A DNA stretch of 64,000 nt from Varroa destructor (lineage: Eukaryota; Arthropoda; Arachnida; Mesostigmata; Varroidae), in assembly GCF_002443255.2 (NCBI RefSeq), contig NW_019211454.1, positions 56,384,608 to 56,448,607 on the forward strand, given 5' to 3'. Positions 24,391-33,660 of this stretch are shown here, in pieces; the first letter of the stretch is position 1; the number at the start of each line of letters is the position of its first letter. Under the pieces are notes generated by a model. It was given only the letters and a program-made list of their open reading frames with translations, was not told where the DNA came from and ran no database searches. Both the position numbers and the translations under genes were made by a program.

Positions 24391-25295
24391 AGAGTTCGCA
24401 GCAAAAATGTTCTGCTTTTTTGGAAAAATCTGAGCACAACCAAAACATGTAAGGAAATTTGTAAGGTATTAAACGGGCGGTGTGCAGTTCACTCATTCAA
24501 GAAGTGCTGACTTTAGCGTCCAGGACATATATAAGCCGGCCCTTTGAAAATGAGAACGCTGAAATCTTACAATACTCCATTAGAACTCGCTTAGGAGCCT
24601 TCGGGTTGTAGAAAACACAGGAGTAATGGAATCGATTGTCTACATGAATCAGGCAGACATTTGAGTTACCCATGATTTGACCGGTCACTAATTGATAAAT
24701 CGTGTGGGCGGTTGAACGTCTTCTCTAAGGAGCTGCTTTTTTTTTGCAAAGATGGTTACGAACGATGAAACGTGGACTATCGGCAATAACAGGACACGAT
24801 GTGATCAAGGCAAAGTAAAACCATTTCAATGAGCTATACAGCTAGATCCCGTCTAAGGAAGGTAATACTTGATAATTTGGTGAGACTGCAGGGGGATGTT
24901 TCTCTATAAGCTTCTTTCTATTTTTTCATTTAAGTACAAGGAATGATTCGATCGTTTAATGCATTCAAAAAAGCACCCGACTACAGCTTCTCGGAAGGGA
25001 GAAGTGTTTGATCATGATAACGCAAGACTTCACGTATTTGTAGTGATTTATGAAATATGGTCGAAGTTTAATTGAGGTGTTTTACCTAATCTAACTGATA
25101 GCCCTGTCCTTGCTCGTTTTGATTATCACTTTTTTCGATCCTTGCAAAACACCTTTGGTGGAGGGATTTGTATATCTTAAGATGAAGTCAAAATCCATAT
25201 TGCCAAGTTTTTTGAAGCCAATAAAGAGATTTCTGGAAGATCGAATTGAAAAGCTGCCTGGCAGATGGGTAGTAGCCATCGATAATATTGGCTGA
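24391..25295 (+). pseudogene. Decayed mariner-family (Tc1/mariner, D,D34D) transposase
   Basis: A dead mariner transposase, a cut-and-paste enzyme that moves its own element at TA sites. The N-terminal helix-turn-helix part is seen as K-E-I-C-K-V-L then F-K-K and, after a frameshift, D-F-S-V-Q-D (24391-24530). The linker and first catalytic Asp lie in M-V-T-N-D-E-T-W (Asp at 24764-24766). The second is in H-D-N-A-R-L-H-V (Asp at 25016-25018). The third is in F-D-Y-H-F-F-R-S-L-Q-N (Asp at 25121-25123). Exactly 34 codons separate the last two, the mariner signature. The first two are 83 codons apart, against about 92 in Mos1, so roughly 27 bases are lost. The C-terminus K-F-F-E-A-N-K and, in another frame, R-I-E-K-L-P-G-R-W ends at 25295. 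About ten stops and at least two frameshifts make it inactive. An intact family member is about 345 codons; this spans about 300. Confidence 0.93.
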
Positions 25296-25762
25296 TGTGC
25301 CATTAATTGAACTCGTCTAAACAGAAAGTTGTCTTCACTGAAAATTACATGTAGAATTTCGAAGCTTAGCTTCAATAGAGAATATCCAAACCTTTTTAAT
25401 GGTACGAGACAGGTGTTTGCGGCCCGCGCTGAAAAAGAGCTGGTCTAAGTGCAGAAGTGTGAGAAGTAGCGCTTTATGATTGACCTGTAATCATGCTATT
25501 TTCTTGTTGTATGCGAATCCATCCGTGGAATTGGCTTGCTATATACTGCGGCATTCTGCAAGACTATACGGAATATATGGGCGGTCTAGCCAACTTAACT
25601 TATTTTAGATTTAACTCATTCTTCTCAGTGAAGATCTGTAGCGGAGCAAGAATCTTAACTGACGTTAACGTGTGCAACGGAATTGTACCATCCGCTGGAA
25701 ATCATCATTTCTAGTATGCCATTTCAGTTGACACTAGCACCCTATTACTGGCGCGATCCTGT
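25296..25762. other. Right flank of the mariner remnant; no gene
   Basis: The 3' terminal inverted repeat of the element would be expected within about 100 bases after 25295. No sequence complementary to the left flank could be recognised by eye. A 73-codon plus frame at 25493-25714 has no features. Confidence 0.4.
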
Positions 25763-26086
25763 TCAGGCCATCGTCTTGTGAAAGGAGTTATCTTCCCAAG
25801 TTAAGGTCATTGATTTGCGTGTTCGCCAACGCACAGTATGCATACGTTGCCGTAACTCCTCATAACATCTCTCGTTGCTAATAAGTTCATTTATCTCTTG
25901 GACAACGAAAGGATGAGGGCATACAATATGTTTCTTGGGCCAAGGGGTATTACCGCGGAAACGCGGAGCGCTCGTAGCAGTGACGGCCGCCGGCGGCTTT
26001 CTGGGTACACGGCGGATCGGCGGTAACATTTGATTAATAGCAAACCCCCCTTGGACTTGAGACAAGGTAAGAGTGTGATAGCGCAT
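25763..26086 (-). CDS. ATG-started open frame, 107 codons, unknown
   Basis: The frame starts at an ATG at 26086 and is mixed and hydrophilic, unlike the low-complexity frames nearby. It has a Pro/Arg/Ala-rich part (P-P-I-R-R-V-P-R-K-P-P-A-A-V, about residues 22-35), then V-V-Q-E-I-N-E-L-I-S-N-E-R-C-Y-E-E-L (residues 62-79), which looks helical and acidic. It ends at a TGA. It lies at the edge of a strongly GC-rich pocket, which would suit a promoter and first exon read on the minus strand. No family is recognised, and chance is still possible at this length. Confidence 0.3.
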   Translation of the reverse strand: MRYHTLTLSQVQGGFAINQMLPPIRRVPRKPPAAVTATSAPRFRGNTPWPKKHIVCPHPFVVQEINELISNERCYEELRQRMHTVRWRTRKSMTLTWEDNSFHKTMA

Positions 26087-26600
26087 GAGCTGCTAGGTCG
26101 GTGGCTCGCTCGGGCCGCAGGCAGCCGTCCAGCTGTTTGGCCGCACCGTAGTTTAGCTGTCTCCTATACTCGTAGCTACAGCAGCACTGGGAGAACTAAA
26201 GGAGCGAACATTGGGATCTGAGGAGTAGCGTAAGGATCGTGGTGGTTGGTTGTGGTCACGGCTGCCGCAATCATCCCAGCGACGCCAACGTAAGGCTGGA
26301 CGACACGCTGCGGTGGTAACGTTGGTGGCAAAATCGAGTTTCAGCCGACGACCTGCTCGATCCACTCGCTCGCCTGCTGCCGGTCTTAGCCCAGCTCCTG
26401 TTGGATGGTCGGCAGCCGTTCCGTTTGGTCATTTTTCATACCGCCCTCGAAGCTTCAGCCAGGTTCTGGACCGACCGTAGGATTGAGCATATCAGCACGA
26501 AGGGGGTAACCTGACCATTTCCGGCCGGCAGACTTACCCAATGGCTGGCTCGATCACCGCTGGGGCAGACGAATCGAGGCAAAGCTTTCGGTTGGTAACT
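25960..26600. other. Strong GC-rich, CpG-containing pocket
   Basis: One of the most GC-rich stretches of the window, with many CG dinucleotides, starting inside the 25763-26086 frame and running to about 26.6 kb. Such a pocket is a natural place for a promoter or regulatory exon, here upstream of the minus frame. No core promoter element can be named. Frames of 70-76 codons on both strands are basic, Ser/Pro-rich and look like composition artefacts. Confidence 0.4.
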
Positions 26601-28050
26601 ACTTGTTTTATTCAACTGTCTATTCGCTCTCGTAGCGGTTGGCTGCCCCCGAGCACGGAAGTTGCAGAACGAGAGTAATTCGTGTCAATATATGTGTAAT
26701 ATAGCACATGTCGCTTGGCGCGGATAAACAACCATCTAGTCGTACTAGCAGGGACGTCCGAATGCTACCTAATGCAGTCGGTATTGTGTACAAGACGGAT
26801 AGAGAGGTACGACGTACAGAGACGCATAATACATCTATCATACCTATGTACACGACGTAACTAGTGGCAGAGTCTTGTTAGCGTTACAATAGTAGATTTG
26901 TGCAGCACTGAAGTTAACAGTTAAGTGGAACTTTCTAATATTCTATTTTTGCCTCTCGTGGATTTAGCTGGAGTTCTAACGTTATACCTCGAGCTCTAGT
27001 GAATCAAAAGATACCATTCCACATGAGAACGAATTAACAAGAGTAATTTTCTGGAAGTCTTTGCAGGACCAAATTAGCAAAGACGGTAGACAGAATCTGA
27101 ACGGTTCGAAGAACCTAAATCTCTTTTTCCAATTAGGTTTCTGTCCTCTGTATTCATTGCACTTTCAAGCGTTCGTGTTACGATATTATCACAATAGGTT
27201 TCGTTCGAATTCTGAAACGTAACAGGCAGGTAATAATTGGAAAATATATGCAAAAATGGCGCCTATCAAGATATAGTTTGAGATCTCCAAAGAAGTCTAA
27301 AAATGCAAGAAGCTAAACGCCCATAAATTAGTGCAACCGCTACAGCATATCGATTGTATAATGACAACGGCTTTCTTTTTCGCAGAAAAATACCATTACC
27401 TCGTCCTGGTTATTTTTTTTATTGATCATTAGCTTGACGCTGAACAAGTTCTCGTGCATTGCCGCGTATTTGGCAATCCAGTCTGCTGTAAACAACAATG
27501 GACTACTGTGATATGCGCCAACTGTGAAGTCAATATGAGCTGTTCGAATGTTTTTTGAAGGAGCTCAAACAGCCTGTTGGCCCCACAGCCGGCTGATATT
27601 CAGTGTGTGTAAATAGTGTCAAGTGTGAAATACTTCAAGTCCCTTTAACAGCTTTGAAAGACCCAGCGGGAGTCAATGTCATAGCAGGGGAATTCCGCTG
27701 TGTTATCTGTTAGGCATTTGCAAGACGGATATGTTTCTAATAACAAACGACAAGAGTATCAACCGTTATTGACGACGTCCAGATGTCTGAGTAAAGGCCG
27801 ATCATACTGATATGGATTACATTTTCAACGATCTTAACGTGCCGCGCTTGGTTCCGCTAAAGTTCTATTCTTTGCTTTTTCATAAACACGAAGATACCCA
27901 GACAAATGGGCACGTCTCGGTTTTCACTGGTCTCCTCACGAGTGGTAGTATTCACGTTTCGCTATGAAACGCCAACGCTGAGGGAGTCGAGCTACACTGA
28001 TTTAGTGCCGGCAGCGTTATTTCGCCTGCTTGTCATCCACAGACGGTAAG
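26601..28050. other. No gene recognised
   Basis: AT-leaning, with short frames and no repeats or splice-like exons that hold up. Confidence 0.4.
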
Positions 28051-28051
28051 C

Positions 28052-28315
28052 TCACGAACGCCAAGGAAACTTAGATACCAGAACGCCATTCCTCTGCGCA
28101 CAATCCGCCCCCGACTCAGATCGCCTCTCAGAGTACCGCTTTCCGGGGGTCCTTGAGATTGCCTGATGGCATCTACCTGGTAGAAGCGCGCAGTGACAGC
28201 GTAGCTGTGTTAAGTTCTGTTTTATGCTCAAGCTACGATCTAGGCGAGGCGAATTGCTACTCCCATAGTATTGCCGTCTGCAAGTGGCGCCGGCAACAAT
28301 AACAACTGCCGTCAT
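28052..28315 (-). CDS. ATG-started open frame, 87 codons, unknown
   Basis: This minus frame starts M-T-A-V-V-I-V-A-G-A-T-C-R, a short hydrophobic N-terminus, and continues basic and Ser/Arg-rich with five more Cys. The ATG has A at -3. It lies in a moderately GC-rich stretch. No domain is recognised and no splice partner was found, so it may be chance. Confidence 0.2.
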   Translation of the reverse strand: MTAVVIVAGATCRRQYYGSSNSPRLDRSLSIKQNLTQLRCHCALLPGRCHQAISRTPGKRYSERRSESGADCAQRNGVLVSKFPWRS

Positions 28316-29664
28316 TTCTATACAAGTAGCTCCGGCGCATAGCAGCTCCAGTATAGCGTCGTTTTGAAGGCAGCAGCGTCAACAGCAGCAGCCCATAGCG
28401 CGTCCTTTACAGGCTTTACGTTGGAGCCTGTCACGCTCTCGGGATAGTAGAGTCAACAGGAGGCAACGACAGAGTTAGCAACCCGTAAAAGGGGATGCAG
28501 CGTGCAACTGGACGCTTTGGCAGGCACTCCGTTTGTTCGTGACTGCAACAATTCTATCGGAAGAAATAGGAGCAAAGGGAAAGGCTGTCAACGTATCCAT
28601 ATCTTGGCGTAGCTTGGTGGCAGAAAGGTTAAAATTGTCAGCTTCAACGGATAGTAGTTGGGAACAGGACGGCTTCTAAAGTCCCTGAATCTGCTATAAT
28701 TATCACCTGCATTAGCAGACACGAAAGCGAACAGCGAAACCTACAGCCGCAAATGGTTACTGGCAGGTAAAACAAATCAAGCTCTTTTTCTGTTACCTAA
28801 TTTATGATGCTCAGAAACTCCTATCATTGACAGGCATAAAGTTTAAATGTGAGGATGGCCAGCAAGTAAAACTATACAATCTTCTTGTTAATAGTTTATT
28901 CAATTCTTGCGTGCATAATAATGCGATGTTTGTAGTCGCAGTGTAAATTCCGGTGTATCCATTTTATATTTTCGTCATAAAACGATGTTATTTTAAGCCC
29001 CACATACGCCAGCATACACGCGCTCAGTCAACATTCAGATGAACAGAGACTTAGCACTATTCGTCACGTTACTACGTTTTGTTTGGTGCTTCTATGCCAG
29101 TATTTCCCAACCATCATATCTATTCGAAAGGATAATACCACACAAGGGAATCATGCCACTTGCAATGTGTCAGACATCTTGAACATTACAGACTAGTACA
29201 GATGCATACGTAGACACAATGACATCGAGTTCGTTGCACAGACAATCTGTCCCAGGGCCTTCCTCAAGAAACAAACGAACAACGCAATAAGAATTCTCAG
29301 TGAGGGAACAAACCAAAGCTGAACCGCACTATGGGGAGCAGAAGCAGCTGTTTTAACCGGGACTTCTGTGACGGTTGCCGCAGCAGCGGCAAATAGTAGA
29401 ACCTGAAAGGTAAGACAGAAGGGGTCACCAAAGGCCGGCAGCATTTTTAGGTTAGATGGGAAAATCCAGCGCTGAGGGGGATGGAGAAAAGGTGAAGTGT
29501 CGCCGTTCTGTTGAGCTGTATGGGCGTCGGCATCAGTCGACGGGCGCCAGCTAAGAAGAACCAGCATTTCCCCGTACCGGAAAGATGGCGGGCGTAGTGG
29601 CGTCGGCGCTCGTCACAAATTTCGTAATCTAATAATGCTACCGCTGGAACAGCCGCCACCACCA

Positions 29665-29707
<43 letters not shown>

Positions 29708-30084
29708 ACTTAAAAAGAACGACGTGGGATAGAATAGGACGGCTACGATGGTAGGCTAAGGCCTCTTAGTCACAGACAAGCAGGCAACGAACGAACCCAC
29801 AGATACAGCCCACAGATACAAGAGCGCAGACACACGCTGCACGTATAAGGCCAGCAGCGGCGGAAGCAGAGACGCCAGCGACGAGTCTGATCGTAGCGCT
29901 CAACAACAGTATTATAACTAGTGCTACTGACGCCGCCACTGCCACCGCTGGACGACAAAGACGATGACGACGTGAACACGACGATAACAGCGGCGACGTC
30001 GGAGAACTGAAGCTGCCTGGCGAAGGCGGTATGCCGGTGGCTGGCTAGGTTTTTTCTAGGTGAAGGAAGAGAGCAACTCTTTTA
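28316..30084. other. Trinucleotide-rich GC pocket; likely untranslated or regulatory DNA
   Basis: From about 29.3 kb the sequence becomes rich in CCG, CAG, GCC and TCG triplets and includes a pure (TCG)n run. The string AAGATGGCGG at 29582-29591 matches the YY1/PHO-type core CCAT-GGC seen in many animal promoters, but it is short. Minus frames of 69-124 codons here are Ser/Ala/Leu-rich and start mostly at non-ATG codons. No protein is supported. Confidence 0.35.
29672..29706. repeat. (CGT/TCG)n microsatellite, about 12 units
   Basis: A pure TCG run of about 35 bases follows a CCACCACCACCGCCGCCG patch, making a compound GC-rich trinucleotide repeat. Open frames through it would give Ser, Arg or Val runs. 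Confidence 0.95.
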
Positions 30085-30150
30085 CCTTATCTCTCTTTCT
30101 CTTTCGCACTCCCTACCTTTTTTCTCCCTGTCTTTTTTCTTAGGCCTCAG
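30085..30150 (+). other. Long polypyrimidine tract with two 3' splice-site-like AGs
   Basis: Sixty or so bases are almost all C and T and end in TTCTTAG (AG at 30142-30143), then CCTCAG seven bases later. This is among the best acceptor-like sites in the window on the plus strand. The plus frame after it meets a TGA at 30172, then is open to 30465 for 97 codons. If the site is used, the exon would probably begin as untranslated sequence. Alternatively the tract is simple-sequence DNA. Confidence 0.4.
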
Positions 30151-30376
30151 CTTTTGTAGTTGTGTGAGGTTTGATTAAAGCTGTTGGCTTCTGTGGCCGC
30201 CACTGCGTATCGGCCAACAAAGCCCGGCGCTGGTCCTCGTTCTTGGTATAGTAGTTGTCCTTTAACAGCCCTCCGCGTGAGTTTGGGAGTACTGAACCGG
30301 CAAAAGGAGTCGTGGGCCGGTCTGAGCCAGACTGGCGATAGGACACTTCAACTGCTGGATCGCGCGGCGCTCACAC
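30140..30376 (-). CDS. Open frame, 78 codons, unknown; conflicts with plus acceptor
   Basis: This minus frame opens after a TGA and ends at a TAA. It reads A-P-R-D-P-A-V-E-V-S-Y-R-Q then L-K-D-N-Y-Y-T-K-N-E-D-Q-R-R-A. It is hydrophilic, with about 60 percent G or C at third positions, which is coding-like. It has no early ATG and no clear splice site. It overlaps the plus-strand frame 30184-30465, and only one of the two can be the main coding strand. Confidence 0.25.
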
Positions 30377-30465
30377 AAAAACCGTTGCCCTATACTTCTT
30401 CCTTCTCTGCCCTAACTAAACAACCTCTGGTACTTCTCTACAACTCGGCACTAGTTCTTCGCTAG

Positions 30466-31485
30466 TGCGTTAGCAGGCTTAACCTATGGTTGCTTCTTCA
30501 GGACATACGGCTTGGGACGGTTGCGATGGTCTGCTACCCAGCAAAGCCAGCGCGAAATAGATTAAACTTTGACACTAATTGCGCTGAGACGTGTGTTATT
30601 GCGCCAGATACCAACAATATAAAAATGTGAAGACAGAAGAGAGAAGCAGAAGTAATAGATGTGACACAAGGAGAAGAATTCAGCTGGTTTAGATATCCAG
30701 CACATAATAGTAGTAACCTGGTTTCAAAAGTTTTCGTCCGATCCACATCAATTTGTATCTCCGCTTCTCACTGTTTGTTTCGCGTTCTCGAGCACTTTAT
30801 TTCTCTCCCATTATCCTTTCTAATTAATTGATTCGTATCTAAATCTCTGTTTAAGTTTGGAAAAGTCGATCAGTGGAACAAACTGGAAATAACTATATGT
30901 GAGCTGCAGGAAAAATTTGAAATGCCATAGTACGACAAGATGCTAAAAACCACTTCGAACACAGTACTGATTATCATAATTATAGTTTACCCTTGACCGG
31001 CTGCTGCCAAAATATTATAAAAGCAGTCTTGTAGGCTTGTGCATAACTCGACGTCCATCTAGCTAACATATTAGTACGTTCTCCGCACGGTATGATTTTA
31101 TGTCGCTGTTATTTTAGAACTTCAAAAAAAAAAACTTAAATGAGCTACTTCAAATTGAAGAAAAAAAGGCATCGGCGGCATGCTCAAGGTAGCCTTTGTT
31201 TCGTATTTAGTAGAGCGCACAGAAAATGGCGTCCGCCTGTCAGAATATTACATAAAAGAGCTTACTATCGGTGGCTGATAAATGATTAAGATTTTGCAGT
31301 TATTTTTATTCCGATAACTGCAGTCAACATATCAGTAGTTTAGTAATATTTTTTTGTGGCCTTTGTCAATAAAGTATAAGACTTCTTACTGTCATCGCTA
31401 TATACTTGCAGTTGGTCCTATCGGCAAACTAATCGAAAAAATAGACCTCAAAATTTGATACATGTGTTATATACCACCGTCCGCT
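30466..31485. other. No gene recognised
   Basis: AT-rich, with poly-A near 31120 and 31160. No supported feature. Confidence 0.4.
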
Positions 31486-31881
31486 TTACAGGCGTCCTCC
31501 ATGGCCTAACCTAGTAACAATCACAATCGTACCCCATTTCACCCGAAACCCCTTACAGAATAGTGTAGCAGCAGAATTACGAATTACCAAGGGGTTAAAT
31601 TTAGCTACGTTTGGTGTGTATTTTTCCACTGATGTTTCGTTATTTGTGAACGCGCTTTGATGGAGATCCGTTTCCTGCTCATCCGTTTCACCATCGTCTT
31701 TCACATCATCAGCAGCTGCAGTGCCGTTAACGACAACGAGATGAGAAGGTTTATTAGCTTTTCCCCATTGCTTTCCCCTTGCTTGTCTAAGCAGCCTAGA
31801 CAAGTCTGCGATGTCGCAATAGCACAGAAAATTTTTGCCTTCCCTTGTGGGTTGCCCTGCTTTCTTTGAGGCCTCGAGACA
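31486..31881 (-). CDS. Hydrophilic 131-codon open frame, probable exon or gene remnant
   Basis: The minus strand is open from just after a TAA (31882-31884) to a TAA at 31486-31488. The start is unknown since no ATG lies near the beginning. The N-terminal third is basic (A-S-K-K-A-G-Q-P-T-R-E-G-K-N-F) and followed by L-C-Y-C-D-I-A-D-L-S-R-L-L-R. The middle is strongly acidic (A-D-D-V-K-D-D-G-E-T-D-E-Q-E-T-D). The C-terminal part is mixed. Charged, low-hydrophobic composition over this length is typical of real coding sequence and unusual for random AT-rich DNA. A donor-like CTTG|GTAATT falls near 31585. The C-Y-C-D and L-S-R-L-L-R-Q motif faintly recalls a degenerate zinc-finger fold, but the His ligands are not seen. 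No family is assigned. Confidence 0.4.
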   Translation of the reverse strand, partial: CLEASKKAGQPTREGKNFLCYCDIADLSRLLRQARGKQWGKANKPSHLVVVNGTAAADDVKDDGETDEQETDLHQSAFTNNETSVEKYTPNVAKFNPLVIRNSAATLFCKGFRVKWGTIVIVTRLGHGGRL

Positions 31882-31884
31882 TTA

Positions 31885-33150
31885 TAGCGTTCATCTAATT
31901 ACAACCAATGCTACCAGCTGGTCCTGCTGGAGGAGACGTGTTATAAGACAGCAGTTGATCCACTGGAAATTGATTTTAAATCTTTGAGGTCAATTTAAAA
32001 AAGGACCAGAATACCGAGTGAGCTAAGCCGGCTAGCTGGGAAACCGGTCTACTGTTGACACTGATATCAGGGTAGTCGCTTATCCTTTGGCGTGTGAGTG
32101 GTAGCCTTGTATTTGTGGTCGTCGTCGTCTTTCCCCCGTCGTTACTCGATTATTGCAGTTTGAAGTTGAATTCTTCGACTAAAATGAGACGACGACGACG
32201 ACGAGGAGTTTCTGATCGTGAATAAGTTTTCCACAGTACCGATGAAACTAAAAATCCGACGATTTCGAGTAGGAACAGGAAGGTGGTAGCGAGCAGTGGC
32301 AGAACGAGCCGGCCAAATTAAGTAACCGTTTTTGTGAGAAACATATTTGTGGGATTTTAGACAACTTGAAATAGTCCCTAATATGAACCTCAGTGCATAA
32401 TGTTCGAATGTAGCTTCGTGAAAAACAGCCTTGATCCGATTACAATATCTCCACGGTGATAGGCTTGTAGGACGAGGGAACGTGTGTTTAACGTTTGAAG
32501 TTGACACTAATGTATAGCTAAAGAGGGATCGATGCGTGGGTATGTCGACAAACCAAATTTACTTTTAAACTCGCTGCTCTTATAAGTGGATATGATCGAG
32601 CTTGACAACGAACGTGCCAGTCGATGCAATATAGTATGTCCCACCTAACTATTAAGAGTGTTTTGCAGAGATTCTTACCACATAATGAAACCTACTACTT
32701 ATAAAAAGTGTTTTTTAAACATCTTCGCTTGTTGACACAAATTGCGTGTTTGTGCATGGCAGGTTACAAGGAGCACATCAGCGTCTTTTGTCAATATAAC
32801 CCAGTTTCGTCTTTGGAAAAAGGAACTTCAACTTGTACATTTTTGTGCGATGTGATGGTATCCATACTAGAATGAAACGACACGGAAGCTCTGCTTTGAC
32901 TTAAGGAAAGCCTATTTTCCATTTACCTGATTTCTGTGTTCATGAGGTTTTGTACTAACCTCTTTCAATCAGCGATTCATCCACACATCTCAACGTGATC
33001 TTTGATCCATCAAGTCGGCACATTTATTAAGTTTCACGTTTGGGCATGTGCCATATAATGTATGTGTGTATGTATTATATTACGACATAATAATTGCGCG
33101 AGGTATATGTGGTTCATTTTCTGTCTGTCTGATCTCTTCTAATGAAAGTT
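31885..33150. other. No gene; paired GTC/GAC triplet runs
   Basis: Contains (GTC)4 at 32118-32129 and (GAC)n at 32187-32205, which are reverse complements of one another and about 60 bases apart, so a transcript could pair them. A 121-codon minus frame through this stretch starts at GTG and turns the GAC run into a Ser run; it is not supported otherwise. A tRNA-like GAGTGAGCTAAGCCGGCTAG string lies near 32017 but lacks a B-box. Confidence 0.35.
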
Positions 33151-33660
33151 CTTCTAACAGGGCGCTGCTGTTCGTGCAGCTAAATGATGGCTGCTGGTTC
33201 TGGCTAGTGGACTCTTCGGCCGACCACTGTCAGTCGACCGACGCTACTAACTGCTATAGGACAGATACAAGCCAACATAGCAATAGTTAGTGCTCCCGCA
33301 GTACACGTCTGGTACCTGCGTTGTCCATCAGTGCCGCCTGATGATTTCCCTCTGTTCGTCGAAGGGATAACAGTAATAGCAGAGCAGTGCTACTCCAGAG
33401 GTTTGCCGTCGATGAGCAGTGATACATACTGCCACGGCTAACGGTGCGCGACTTGCGGTTGATACTAGGTCCATGAAAGGAAAAATACGGCCGACACATT
33501 TTTCCTGGCCAGAGCAAGCCTGGTAAGGGCTGCTTAGCTAGCCGGGCGCCTGGCGGCCTGGAAAGAGCACTGGCGATAGATGGAGCGTAACGGAAAAGAA
33601 CACCAGCCGAACTATAACAGGGTCTACGCGATATAGCTGCAAGACACAAAGATTTAGATC
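33150..33660. other. GC-rich pocket; coding unproven
   Basis: A 120-codon minus frame (33287-33649) begins at TTG. It is Ser/Arg/Leu-rich with a Pro/Gly patch (L-P-G-L-L-W-P-G-K-M). No motif or splice border is visible. Composition alone may keep it open. Confidence 0.3.

Noticed and set aside
32010..32085. tRNA-like A-box string GAGTGAGCTAAGCCGG
   Set aside because: No matching B-box and no cloverleaf; at best a very old SINE trace.
32142..32507. 121-codon minus frame with a Ser run
   Set aside because: The Ser run is only the GAC microsatellite read in one frame; the start is a GTG and nothing else supports it.
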